A stretch of DNA of 64,000 bases from contig CM035807.1 of NCBI GenBank assembly GCA_020466095.1, forward strand, positions 47,781,389-47,845,388. Reading direction: 5' to 3'. The notes below the pieces were generated by a model. It saw only the letters and a program-made list of their open reading frames with translations, had not been told where the DNA came from and did not search any database. Source of the stretch: Chlorops oryzae (taxonomy: Eukaryota > Arthropoda > Insecta > Diptera > Chloropidae). Shown piece by piece: positions 41,071 through 52,103 of this stretch (position 1 is its first letter; each line of letters starts with the position of its first letter). The translations under genes and the position numbers were made by a program.

Positions 41071-44000
41071 TTTGGCGCCCGAGCAAAAGAAATTAAAAAA
41101 AAAGGATTCTAAAAAAAAAAAAAGAACACAGTCGATTTTTGTTAAGTGACGGTTTGACCAAAGAGAAAAAAAAGGATTTCGAAAATATATATATAAGCAA
41201 AATACAGAGAAAAAAAGGATTCTAATAAAAAAAAAGAGGAAATATTAACAATTATCTACCGAAAAGTGAAAAAAGTGTTGTGTGACAGTTTGCAAATTTG
41301 CAAGAAGATTCGCATTTAAATTGGTTTTAACCACAATTAAACAACTTGGAAAAGCGAGAGCAAAACCAACAACAGCAATTTGTTGAACAGCATAATCAAC
41401 AACAACAACAAGCACGCGAACAACAACAGCAGCATCAGCGCTAAGAAATCTGAAGCCGGAAATCAACTAAGTGGTATGGCGATCCTTAAGAAAATGGTAA
41501 GTGACTACCAGTCTTCTATTACATATATTATATATATATAATTAAAAAAAAAAAGAAATATATAAAATAAAAAATTAAAAAATAAAAAAAAAATAATTAA
41601 GCGTTCCGCGCTGAATTAATTGGCGTATCTCCGCCGTATAAAAATAGAGAAATTGGGCGCTTGCGCCGAACAGATTTGCGAGTCCTGCCGCTCAGCAATA
41701 GCGGGACATAACCCAATAAAATCTCTAGGATATAACCTAAACAAAGATAAAATTAAAAATATAAATCCTTCCAAGAGAAGGATATCCATGAAAAAAAAAA
41801 AACATTTAAAAAATTCGAAATTTTCACATTTCTGTACAAATTATAAAAAGCAGGGTTGGCAACCGAAACGAATAACGGTTACGGTTACGGTTACGGTTAA
41901 TTTTAAGTTTCGGTTACGGTTATACCGGTATGAAACGGTTTTTTGAATATTAAAATTTTGTTTTCGCATCATTTTTTCAAAAATACTTTTTAAGCTTTAA
42001 CATTTATTCTGAACGCAATTTAAGGCATTTTAAGAAATAGCTTAGAACTTTTCATCCTTTTTTTGTGCAAAGCAGACTGTTGTTTCTTATTACCATAACA
42101 GCGGAAAAACTTTCAGCATCCAGACGGTTTCTTTGTGCGTTCATGGCAACATAACTGGGACATTACACGAGACAAGAGCATGCATACTAGCAGAGTCGAA
42201 AGACTTGCCATATAAAAATATTGATAAAATTTGTATCCCGTAAATTTTTTTTATAAAGTAATACCGAAACCGATATGTTTTTTATTTCGGTTACGGTAAC
42301 GGTTACGGTATCGGAAAAGAAACGGTTTTGAAACGGTTACGGTTACGGTTACGGTTTCGGTTACGGTTGCCAACCCTGATAAAAAGTGTACATTATTAAA
42401 TTTTGTTTTAATTCCTATAATCATATATCGTGCAGCTGGCTAGTTGATAAGTTTTCTTCGTTCTTAGAACGTACGTTGAAGCTTACGCGAGTGATAAATA
42501 TATTTGATAAATTTCCTACGTTCTTAGAACGTTCGATAAAATTGCGCGATTAAGATTAAAGAGAACGACCCTCTCAGTTGGATGCGAAACAAGGCTCAAA
42601 GCTTTTATAAAAGAGTTATCCTGAAAATTTTTGAAGTACGACGTGCGAAAAAATAAAAGAGTTCAGTTGAAGCGGAACCTTGCAGGTTTTAAAAAATTGG
42701 TAAACAAAAACCGAAAAAGCCGAACTCAAAAATTCGCAATTCATACCGCAAAAACAATTAAGAAAACTCAAACAAAGTCAAATTTGCCCGAAGACGTTGT
42801 TAACGTGTTCGGCCGATTTTTCTTTGATAAAGTTTTAATCCTTGCAGTAAAAATATTTTTTTTTTTTTGAGCGCTTTGTTAAGACATTTCCAGTTGGATC
42901 GAACTCAGTTCTCTAAAAGTTTTTTTTTTTAATTATTGATCGTTGTGCGGTTTAATTTATGACGCTAATCAGGTAAATTGGTACTGTGACAGTCTTAAAC
43001 AGTAATTAGTTATTACCAAACTTGCAGAAAAGCTCGTCAAATTGAACAGCATTAGCGATTATAATTTTTAAGCAAAGTTTATATAGACAAGGTTCGCTTG
43101 CCAATATAACTGAGCAAACAGATTGAAACAAAATTGAAATTTTGTATCAAAAGTGTACATACATGATCGGCTACGAAAATTCGCCTTGAATTGGGGCTGT
43201 GACAGTCTTAAAAAGTAATAAGTTATTACCAAGACAAGCCGAACAAATATTCGTAAGCAGGATTGTATGGTAAAACGCTTGTAGAATATTTCAAATATAA
43301 CGATTGCAAACTGACAATCTCATATTTTATTTAAAGGAATACAGGAGTGTATGACGTGCATACCTATCAAAGTGCCACGGCGTCATACCTTTAATTCCCG
43401 TATCCCAACCCCTTTAAGGATCACGACCAGTTAAGGTCTTTACAGGACGACGTGCGAAAATACGAGTTCGGTTGGAAACGGAACTGATTTTCAGTTTTAA
43501 ACGTGATGCGTCACTACCGTAGAAGTTGAACTCATTTCGTAAGTGGAACGGCAAAGACAGTTAAGGTCACTTGGACAAACTTAATTTCAGCGGGTGACGT
43601 TTTTAACGTAATCTGTCGATCTCTCTTTGAAAAAGTTTTAATCTTTGTAATTTACATCTGTACGGTAGAAAGTGTGGAAAAACGAATGCAAAGCTAACGC
43701 GGAACCTTGCAGGTTTTAAAAAGGTGGTTCTCATCAACCGATTTAGCAAAAGCTCGTGTCCATAAGATCTACCGGCTCAGATTTAAGAAAATTTTTTTTT
43801 CTTTCACAAATTGCATTTTATTTTCTCTTCGCAAAACAAGTTGTGAAAATTTCACAATTTAAAAGTGTTTTAAATTGATTGGAAGAAGAAAAGAGAATAA
43901 ATTGCACAAATTGCATATTGTTGTTTTGAGTTTTTTTTTCCCCGAATTGTTAGCAGGTTGTGCATTGTATTTTTTGTTTCTTTTCTCTATCTTCTCAATA

Positions 44001-44610
44001 CATTCTTTGAACAAATCAAAATTTAAAATTGTTTTGAACTGATTTAAAAAAAAAAAGAAAAAGAAAAGAAAAAAAAGAGGGAAATATAATAACGTGAATA
44101 AATTAAAATATCTATTTCGAAGGAAAGATAAGATCTATTTCCTCGCTCGTATACGTATGTCGACTCGTTCTTAGAACATGAACAAAATTTTGGACCTTTC
44201 ACGGGGCCAAGCAGTTGCACGAACACTTTGAAAGTTTTTTCGTTTCTTCAGTGCCATACTCGTGGAAATATTACCATTAGTAAAGGGGGCGTGAAATGAA
44301 AGGTGTAAAGCAAAGTACGAATGCATGCCCGGCACTCAGTGAAAGCCGACCAAAGCCATCAATGAAGCGAATGTGAATCTCTTAAAAACTTCTTTTGTTT
44401 TCTCAATATAATTTTATGAAATAATCAAACCGGTCTTTTTATCAAAGAATTTTTTTTTTCTCTCTCTTGATTTTTCTCCAACTTTTCACGTGTGAAATAT
44501 TCTTTTGAAAAAAAAAAAAAACAAACGTGCGATTATTATGTATTTTTTGAAACGAATCCAAGCTTTTTAATTTAAACATATGGACTAATGGGTACGACAG
44601 TTTTTTTTTA
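41071..44610 (+). other. Long leader of the six-knuckle gag element
   Basis: About 3.0 kb excluding the hAT MITE, AT-rich and non-coding. It contains internal repeats: GCGGAACCTTGCAGGTTTTA at 42672 and 43699; TGTGACAGTCTTAAA followed by AGTTATTACCA at 42984 and 43198; ACGACGTGCGAAAA at 42639 and 43444; and the palindrome GTTCTTAGAAC at 42461, 42513 and 44167. CAACAA-rich stretches lie at 41360-41440. Such a leader could hold packaging or translation signals, but this is inference. Confidence 0.5.
41851..42378. mobile_element. hAT-type MITE with GGTTAC subterminal repeats
   Basis: Ends CAGGGTTGGCAACCG and its complement CGGTTGCCAACCCTG (one base differs just inside), flanked by the 8-bp duplication ATAAAAAG (41843-41850, 42379-42386). 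The subterminal parts hold runs of the hexamer GGTTAC (about 5 near the left end, 8 or more near the right). 528 bp, non-coding. Confidence 0.9.
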
Positions 44611-44718
44611 ATGGAGGAAAGTAAGACCTACGTAGAGTCAATAATTAGAGAAGCTAAAAGTTTTTCAGAGGACGTAGGAAAGTTAAAGGAGCTATTGTGG
44701 GACTTAATTGTACAGAAG

Positions 44719-45117
44719 TATGGGGATATGAATCGTACTCACTTACACTTCTCGACCACGTTGGCTCAATTATTTTAATTTAAGGTTTTTGTTTCCTTTT
44801 ATTTAAATTAAATAAATAGTTCAGAAGAAATGGAAAATGTTTATGTACATTAAAGTAAATTCTTTTGGTTATTTTAAAGTCTTAGTCGTCGTTATTTCTT
44901 TTTTATCACGTAAGCTGCACGTCTTGCTAGCTTCACTATTCGTCTTCGACTGCCTTTTGCGCGTCCTTTTTTCCTTCTTGCTCGCACTTCTTCTTTTCGT
45001 CTTTTTTATCGTCTTTCGTCTTTCTATCGCCTTTCGTCTTTTTATCGCCTTTCGTCTTTTTATCGTCTTTCGTCTTTTTATCGTCTTTAGGGTGCTTATA
45101 AAATAATCGATCCCACA
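44719..45117 (-). repeat. 3' LTR of mdg3-like element
   Basis: 399 bp. Contains tandem AAAGACGATAAAAAGACG-type units at 45005-45090. Identical by eye to the other LTR. Confidence 0.92.
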
Positions 45118-45128
45118 TATCGGCCATC

Positions 45129-48100
45129 CTAGTGTGCATACGTCTCGGATGCCTCAATCCCATCTTCATCGTCATCATTCAAATAATCGTCGCTAGAACT
45201 CATCAACCATGGCTTCATGAATTCCGCGCAGGTTGTGGTTTTCTTCGGACCTTCGCCAATACCGGCTTTTATGACGTCGTACGTATCGTTCGATTTAACT
45301 TTGGTTATTTGGTATGGTCCCAAATACTTTGGTTTTAACTTAAGACCACCACCCAGCTGCGTACGCTTGATCCCTACCAGTTCGCCTTCTTTATACAAAG
45401 CTGCCGGCTTTCGTCGTAAATTGTATGATTTTTTATTCTCAGCTTGTATCTTCTCAATTTGTTGTTTAGCTTGTTGACGTAGCTCGCGCCGATCATCGTC
45501 GAATTGCAGTCGGAATTCTTCTTCAATCGCCTGTTGTAAATTAACGTCGTTTGGTGAACGCATTTTAACACCGATCATTAATTCAAACGGAGTCATCTTG
45601 GTACTTCTTGAAAACGTGGAATTTATTGCCTGTTGAACTCTATTGGTATTGCGATACCATTTTACTGGATCATCTGCCGATAACTTTGCCAAAACGTTAC
45701 TCACAACAGCGTTAAGTCGCTCGACCTGTCCATTAACACGTGGTAGACCCGTCGTAATTTTAAAATGCTTTATATTTTCCGATTCGCAGTATGATCGAAA
45801 TTCCTCCGAAGTAAAGGCGGCGCCTCTATCAGAGATAATTTGTGCTGGATTACCGAATACTGCACTCTGCTGCTGCAACTTCGTAATAGCGTCCTTTGAT
45901 GATGTCGTCTTTGTCGGGTACAACCAACAGAATTTCGTGAAGGCGTCTACTACAACGAGGATGTGGTTGTATAACTTACTTGTCGACTCGAGCGGACCAA
46001 CAAAGTCGATGTGATACGTATGGAGTGGGATTTCGTCTTTCTGGAATGGATGAAGTTCACCTTCCTGCTTTCCTCGTTTTCGATTTGTCACGATACATGG
46101 TATGCAACAGGTTATATGCCTCTGGATCTTTTCATCTAATTTGGGTATAAAGTATTCTTTACGAATTAGCTCTCGGGTTTTCTTCACCGAAAAGTGACCA
46201 TTCTCATGTGCCCGTCGTATTATTTCGCGCTGCATGCCGACTGGAATGACAATTAATTCAAGTCCGTCTACGAGTTTATATAAAACGCCGCCCTTCAAAA
46301 AATAACCTTGGTACGTAGGATCCTCCTTCAATATTTCGAAAATGGCTTTTAAGTTGTCGTCTTTGTCTTGTGCCTGGCGGATCGAGGCCAGAAGATTCAC
46401 CTCATTGATATTCATAACGGCATAGCGACTCAATGCATCCGCGTGGCGCATTTGAGAACCGGATCTATGTTCGACTGTATAATCGTATTCTTGCAGGAAA
46501 AGAACCCATCGCGCAACCCGTGTACTCAAATCCTTCTTTTCGAGAGTCTTTGTGAACGCGCTGCAATCCGTCACCAACTTAAAATGCATCCCGAGTATGT
46601 ACACCCTGAACTTCTTTAATGCTTCAATGATGGCGAGTACCTCCAGTTCGTAGCTCGTGTATTTTCTTTCAGCGTCCGTAGTCTTTTTACTCATATAGTA
46701 TACAGGGTGCAGTTGGCCGTCATCAGGAGATCGTTGTAATAGAATTGCACCATAACCGTCAGCTGAAGCATCCGTGTGCACTTCCGTTTCGTATTGTTGA
46801 TTAAAGATGCTTAACACCGGTCCCTCGCTCATAATCTTCTTCAGATAAATAAACGCCTCTATCTGTTCTTTTTGCATTAAAAACTTGTTTCCCTTTTTCC
46901 TTAAATCACTTAATGGCTTAGCGATTACGGAAAAGTTCGGTATAAACTTCCGAAAATATCCAGCAAGTCCGAGAAAACTTTCAAGTTGTTTAATGTTTGA
47001 TGGAACTTTATAATTCAGGAGTGCGCCTATCTTCGCTGAGGATGGACGTATTTTCTGGTCTGCTACGATGTGACCAAGGAACTCGACTTGTTTTTTCATA
47101 AACTGACATTTCTTCAGGTTGACCCTGAGTCCATACTCACTGCAGAGTTTCAAAACATGTTCAAGGCGTTGCAAAGCCTCCTCGTCATCTTTAGCCGGAA
47201 TAATGACATCATCAATGTACGGTAATGCAATCCCTTTTCTTGATAAATCACGAAAAATTATGTTGATGTGCCTTTGAAACACGCTCGGCGAATTACATAG
47301 ACCAAACGGTACTTTTGTGAACTGATATTGTCCACTGGACGTGACGAACGAAGTATATTTACGACTTGCTTCATTTACTGGCACGTGAAAGAATCCGTTC
47401 TTCAAGTCAATTGTACTAAAAACGTTGGCATTTTGTAGTCTATCCAATTGGTCCTCGATTAACGGTAACGGAAATCGATCTTTAACTATTACCTTGTTGA
47501 TTCTTCTATAATCGATGCATAGTCTATGTCCACCATCACGTTTTTTAGCTAAAACGACTGCGCTACAAAATTCTGATTCCGACGGCTCGATTATATTGTC
47601 TTTAAGCCATTCATCGATTTGCTCATCGACAATATGACGTTCATTCAATGGTAATCGTCGCGGCGTACAATATATTGGAGTTTCATCAATCAGCGTAATG
47701 TTCATTTCAACACTTGTCGTTTTTATTTTGTTCTTGAGTTTGTAATTATTGATAAGTTTTAACACATTTTCTTTTATTTCTTTACTAACCGTTTCTTCAA
47801 TATTTAAATTATCATTTTCTTCGATATATATTCTCATAATTTTTTTTTCAAAATTAATTTCATCGTTAAATTTGTCATTTTTCTTTATAAACAACCCGTG
47901 TTTATTTAACTTTATTTCAGCTATATTTCGAAAATGTTCACCAATGATAATATCGACATCGATATATTCTTTCGGCACAATATGAAAATTTAAATTGTAC
48001 TTCTCTTTATCAATTTCTATTTCATAATCAAAATTGCCTACTGGTTTAATTTTTTGTTCTTTTCTATTCACACCAAAACCAATAAGATAAATGTCTGAAT

Positions 48101-49511
48101 CTTTTAATAGTGGCTTATTTAACAGTTTATGCACTTTATCTGTGACGATATGACATTTACTGCCAGTATCAAATAGGGCTTTAAACGTTAAATCATTAAA
48201 CTTAATTTCTTTCACCAATGCATCTTCTTGAGAATACAATAAACGAACATTGCTTTTTTCATTTTCACAGTTTTTGGAAATATGGCCAAATTTGTTGCAT
48301 TTAAAGCACTTAGTACCTTCGCTCTTAAATTTACATTCATTTGACTTATGTCCTTTTCCACCGCAATTGTAGCATTTAAACTCTTTCTTTTCGTTTTTAT
48401 TTTGTTCTTGAGTTTTGTTTTGTTTATTTTCATTTTCTCTTTTAACACTTCTTTCGCGCATATTGTCATAACATTGTAATTTTTTTTTAAACTCGTTTAA
48501 ATTTTCCACGTCATAAAGCATAATTTTATTAAGGTCAGTGTCTTTAAGACCATCAATTACATATTGCATCAATGCACTGTCTTCAATATGACCCTTTGAT
48601 GCCAACTCTTTTACATGATAGAAATATTCCATCGCACTTTCGTCTTTTTGAATTTTTCGCTTCGAAAGCTCTTTATGCAACTGTGCACTATTTACACATA
48701 CTTGAAATTCGCTTAAGAGAACAGTTTTAAGTCTATGCCACGACGTTAGATGCTTTTCACTTGAAATAACTAATTTTGCCAAGCCTCTTAATGATTTTTT
48801 AGCAAAGATAAACTTTTGTATTTCGTCCCAGTTCATAAGTAACGCCGTTTCCTCGAATTCAGAAATCCACAATTCCACTGGAAATTTATTTGTGCCGTCG
48901 AAAGGCCTAATGGAATCTTCTATGTCTCGAAAATTTAAAGCGAATCTTGACATTAACACCGGTTGCCTGTTTGTTTTTCTCTTATTTTCGTGTCCATTGT
49001 CGCCATCACTGCTCAAAGAGACGTTTGGACTTTCAATCTCGTTGAGTTGCTCTTTTCTCTTAACTGTTTGATTATATGATGCCTCTCCGTTCTCTTCGAT
49101 TTCGATAAGTTTTGTATCGATTAATCCGTTGTTTCCATTATCGACGTCGTCGTTTTCATGTTGTTCATCGTCGTTTTCTCCTTCGTCGGTAATTTGGTCT
49201 TTGAGTAAATTCTCTATTATGAGATTTCGAAAAATGTACAGCTTCTTGTTGTCTACGTTGTATGTGAGAGTAAGTGTATTGCAAATTGACACTAGATCGG
49301 CTTCGCTGAGTTCATTGTCTATGTATCTGGCTTTGGCTGTGTATCTGTCATCATCTTCGTCATACATAAAGCCTTTGAACTCTCTCAGTCGTTGGCGGTT
49401 GTTTCTATCTCCTTCACTCTCGAACACAAACTTATGCAAAGCAACGATTGATTCCTTTCGAACCTTCTTCAAATTCTGAAGAATTAACGGAAAATCAGCA
49501 AGCTTCGACAT
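45129..49511 (-). CDS. gag-pol: Gag-Pol polyprotein, mdg3-like
   Basis: 1460 residues in one frame. Gag region with a capsid-like domain (SAMEYFYHVKELA) and two knuckles (CYNCGGKGHKSNEC, CFKCNKFGHISKNC); protease LFDTGSKCHIVTD; reverse transcriptase with LCIDYRRINKVIVKDRFPLP and the active site ALPYIDDVII; RNase H with VHTDASADGYGA, VTDCSAFTKTL and HADALSR; integrase with the HHCC module (HENGHFS...CCIPC), HIDFVGPLE, ISDRGAAFTSEEF and NGQVERLNAVV; C-terminal LGPYQITKV. The TDC...ARWVLFLQEYDY pattern in RNase H is typical of the mdg3/blastopia lineage. Gag and pol are not separated by stop or frameshift. All catalytic residues I can locate are intact. Leader from the LTR to ATG is 194 bases. 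Confidence 0.93.
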   Translation of the reverse strand: MSKLADFPLILQNLKKVRKESIVALHKFVFESEGDRNNRQRLREFKGFMYDEDDDRYTAKARYIDNELSEADLVSICNTLTLTYNVDNKKLYIFRNLIIENLLKDQITDEGENDDEQHENDDVDNGNNGLIDTKLIEIEENGEASYNQTVKRKEQLNEIESPNVSLSSDGDNGHENKRKTNRQPVLMSRFALNFRDIEDSIRPFDGTNKFPVELWISEFEETALLMNWDEIQKFIFAKKSLRGLAKLVISSEKHLTSWHRLKTVLLSEFQVCVNSAQLHKELSKRKIQKDESAMEYFYHVKELASKGHIEDSALMQYVIDGLKDTDLNKIMLYDVENLNEFKKKLQCYDNMRERSVKRENENKQNKTQEQNKNEKKEFKCYNCGGKGHKSNECKFKSEGTKCFKCNKFGHISKNCENEKSNVRLLYSQEDALVKEIKFNDLTFKALFDTGSKCHIVTDKVHKLLNKPLLKDSDIYLIGFGVNRKEQKIKPVGNFDYEIEIDKEKYNLNFHIVPKEYIDVDIIIGEHFRNIAEIKLNKHGLFIKKNDKFNDEINFEKKIMRIYIEENDNLNIEETVSKEIKENVLKLINNYKLKNKIKTTSVEMNITLIDETPIYCTPRRLPLNERHIVDEQIDEWLKDNIIEPSESEFCSAVVLAKKRDGGHRLCIDYRRINKVIVKDRFPLPLIEDQLDRLQNANVFSTIDLKNGFFHVPVNEASRKYTSFVTSSGQYQFTKVPFGLCNSPSVFQRHINIIFRDLSRKGIALPYIDDVIIPAKDDEEALQRLEHVLKLCSEYGLRVNLKKCQFMKKQVEFLGHIVADQKIRPSSAKIGALLNYKVPSNIKQLESFLGLAGYFRKFIPNFSVIAKPLSDLRKKGNKFLMQKEQIEAFIYLKKIMSEGPVLSIFNQQYETEVHTDASADGYGAILLQRSPDDGQLHPVYYMSKKTTDAERKYTSYELEVLAIIEALKKFRVYILGMHFKLVTDCSAFTKTLEKKDLSTRVARWVLFLQEYDYTVEHRSGSQMRHADALSRYAVMNINEVNLLASIRQAQDKDDNLKAIFEILKEDPTYQGYFLKGGVLYKLVDGLELIVIPVGMQREIIRRAHENGHFSVKKTRELIRKEYFIPKLDEKIQRHITCCIPCIVTNRKRGKQEGELHPFQKDEIPLHTYHIDFVGPLESTSKLYNHILVVVDAFTKFCWLYPTKTTSSKDAITKLQQQSAVFGNPAQIISDRGAAFTSEEFRSYCESENIKHFKITTGLPRVNGQVERLNAVVSNVLAKLSADDPVKWYRNTNRVQQAINSTFSRSTKMTPFELMIGVKMRSPNDVNLQQAIEEEFRLQFDDDRRELRQQAKQQIEKIQAENKKSYNLRRKPAALYKEGELVGIKRTQLGGGLKLKPKYLGPYQITKVKSNDTYDVIKAGIGEGPKKTTTCAEFMKPWLMSSSDDYLNDDDEDGIEASETYAH

Positions 49512-49689
49512 TTCGGGGAATTTGAAAATTTTACCGTTTTAATTTTCACAATTTCGCAATTAAATGTTATTTGATAAATACTAACATTTATTTATTTATT
49601 AATTAAATTTTTTTTTTTTTTTTTTAATCCGCGATCACTTTAATTTGTATTATTCGCGTTTGTGTTTCACTTTAAATTTTTTTTTTTTT

Positions 49690-49702
49690 GGTTGAGCTCC
49701 CA
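49690..49702 (-). promoter_or_regulatory. Primer-binding site candidate of mdg3-like element
   Basis: Minus strand TGGGAGCTCAACC begins three bases after the 5' LTR, the same spacing as in the CsRn1-like element. The tRNA was not identified. Confidence 0.5.
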
Positions 49703-49705
49703 ATT

Positions 49706-50104
49706 TATGGGGATATGAATCGTACTCACTTACACTTCTCGACCACGTTGGCTCAATTATTTTAATTTAAGGTTTTTGTTTCCTTTTATTTAAATTAAAT
49801 AAATAGTTCAGAAGAAATGGAAAATGTTTATGTACATTAAAGTAAATTCTTTTGGTTATTTTAAAGTCTTAGTCGTCGTTATTTCTTTTTTATCACGTAA
49901 GCTGCACGTCTTGCTAGCTTCACTATTCGTCTTCGACTGCCTTTTGCGCGTCCTTTTTTCCTTCTTGCTCGCACTTCTTCTTTTCGTCTTTTTTATCGTC
50001 TTTCGTCTTTCTATCGCCTTTCGTCTTTTTATCGCCTTTCGTCTTTTTATCGTCTTTCGTCTTTTTATCGTCTTTAGGGTGCTTATAAAATAATCGATCC
50101 CACA
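49706..50104 (-). repeat. 5' LTR of mdg3-like element
   Basis: Identical by eye to 44719-45117; the element promoter lies here by position. Confidence 0.92.
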
Positions 50105-52103
50105 GAAGGACAATAACAAGGAATTCTTAGAACTGACTAAAAGTAGGCTTAGAGATAGCCAGGCACGTGGTCAGTCAGTTTTTAGGGAGTTCGAGGTCCT
50201 TATTGAGGTATTGGCAGAATTGAGTGAATGCCAGGACCGTGTACATTCCGAAGCGGAATTAGAGAAATTGAGAAAACTAAACGATAGCTTGAAAACACAT
50301 GAGAATAGATTGAGGGACGCATTGCGAAAATCAGATGATTGTTTAGTCGAATTAGAAGAGGAAAACGAACAATTAAGACAAGCCCTGAGGAAGAGGTTTT
50401 CAGAAGAACAATTACAACTTCTAGTGGACAGCCAAAACGCAGTGAAAAATTATAAGGAGGAAGTAGAAATTTTAAGGGAACAGCTACGTGCGAGCAGAAA
50501 GGAAATAGATAGGATTACAAATTTTAAAGCAGCGAGCACTAGTCTCAGTGAGGTGCAAGACACACCTAGTGAAAATAGCGAAAGCGGTAGAGAAAACAAG
50601 AGGAGTCTCGCACCCGGGAGTTCAGTGACTGTGAGGCCAAGGAACACGTTAGAGAATATAGAGGAAGAGGGTATGTCAAACCATTCATCACCCCTAGTAG
50701 GAAATGGGAGCGGGGGACACCCGTTGGTCCCACCACCACCACCTCCACCATTAAACTCGTCAGGAGCAAATAGAAGCGTAGGGGTCCTGCAATCAATGCG
50801 AGAACAGTTGGAAGGAATATTTTCGTGGAGAAGGGAAGAAGAGGAAGCACAGGAAGTGAGAGTCGAACGTACAAACGACAACTGACAAATATCAATAACG
50901 GACGATCTTTTGTCACCAATCGGTCCGCCAGTAAGAAGAGAAGGCATGACAGGGGCGGCTATAATGAAACTGGTGGAAACGTTTGTGCCACTATTTTCAG
51001 GAGCTCCGAGCCCGGAATTGCACGCAGATGTTTCCAAATTTATTAGCGGATGTAAATTTTTAAAAAGCGAATTGAGAGAAAGGGACACGGAGAGAGCAGT
51101 CCAGTATATAACCAAACAAAGGTTATTGGGGGGCGCATACCAGAGATTAGGGTCAAAATGTTTCGCAGGAATCGATGAACTTTGCGAACTAGTCAAGGAT
51201 ATCTATTTAAGGAGAAGGGACATTGAAGAAATCCAAGAGGAATTAGTGACAGTGAAGCAGGGAATAAGGAAGTCAGTGGTTCTGTTTGGAATGAGAATAG
51301 AGAGCCTGCTGGACGACGCAGAACTAGTGGTTCGAGAGGAACTGGGCGATCTAGGAATGATGAGATTTTTCAGAAAGCTCGCAGTTAAATCATTCGTTAA
51401 GGGCCTCAGAGATCAGTCGTTGCGTCACATATTCATCGGCCATGAAGAAGCATCTATTAGTCAGTTAGTGAAGCTGGTTCAGAATTCCATGGTCTTACTA
51501 GGAGAAAATAGTCCGAATATTAATTTCACGACGCAAGGGGCTGCCGAACAAGTTGAATGGTGCCCTATTTGTAAGGCAACGGGACACGGAGCGCGACGCT
51601 GTCCCGAGATGACAATAGTCGACACGACAAAAGCTCAGGAGCCGGCTCAGAAGCCATGTAAGTTTTGCAAAAAGCAGGGACACTTCTATGACAGCTGTGA
51701 GGAACGCATGAATACACCGTATTGTAAGCAGTGTAAAACTTATGGGCATGAAGAGTCGAACGATTGCCACAATAATAGGCCAGAAGGGGCATCCGCTCCG
51801 CGAACTGTAGAACAGGCGGTGAACAGGCTACAGTGCTCATTCTGCAAACGCGAGGGACACACTGTAGATAAATGTTTCAATCGGTTGAGGAGTTTGTTTT
51901 GCGAACGTTGTCAAACCGCAGGACATGAACAGAACCGGTTCTGTCGCGGACCAGTAAAAGAACAGCCGGTACAAAGGGGGGCCGAGCGACCGAGTGATAG
52001 GCGTAATACGTGCATGAGGTGCAATCAGCCCGGTCATTGGGCGAGGATGTGTCCCTTAGCTGCACAAGCGGGAAACGCGAAAGGGCTCAGCTTAGCTCAA
52101 TAG

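Larger units (their letters stand above)
44719..50104 (-). mobile_element. Intact mdg3-like Ty3/gypsy LTR retrotransposon
   Basis: Two 399-bp LTRs (44719-45117, 49706-50104), identical by eye, flank a single gag-pol frame on the minus strand. The target duplication is GAAG (44715-44718, 50105-50108), which sets the LTR ends as TG...TA on the minus strand; if the usual TG...CA is insisted on, each LTR is two bases shorter. It has landed inside the gag frame of another element. Identical LTRs and a 1460-codon open frame mark it as very recent. Confidence 0.92.
44611..52103 (+). pseudogene. gag: Gag with six zinc knuckles, split by an LTR element
   Basis: Coding parts are 44611-44718 and 50109-52103. 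ATG 44611 opens 36 codons to the GAAG target site; beyond the 5.4-kb mdg3-like insertion the same frame resumes (DNNKEFLELTKSRLRD). A coiled-coil-rich region (LEEENEQLRQALRKRF), a PPPPPPPP run and a TGA at 50883-50885 follow. The frame is open again after TGA through a capsid-like domain (LVETFVPLFSGAP, VKSFVKGLRD) and six CCHC knuckles: CPICKATGHGARRC, CKFCKKQGHFYDSC, CKQCKTYGHEESNDC, CSFCKREGHTVDKC, CERCQTAGHEQNRFC and CMRCNQPGHWARMC. It stops at 52103. Gag binds and packages RNA. No pol follows. Lineage uncertain. Confidence 0.75.

Noticed and set aside
41875..42375. GGTTAC arrays as interstitial telomere sequence
   Set aside because: Insect telomere repeat is TTAGG, or flies use other means; the arrays are inside a hAT-type MITE with its own TSD.
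42461..44177. GTTCTTAGAAC palindromes as heat-shock elements
   Set aside because: The half-site spacing is three bases, not two, so they do not fit the nTTCnnGAAn rule.
44837..45178. Frames with VFRLFIAFRL and KTKDDKKTKGD repeats, also at 49824-50119
   Set aside because: Produced by the 18-bp tandem units inside the LTR; non-coding.
50450..51196. 248-residue minus frame with SSSS and GGGGGG runs, and its copy at 59071-59775
   Set aside because: Antisense shadow of the proline-rich and coiled-coil gag coding region.
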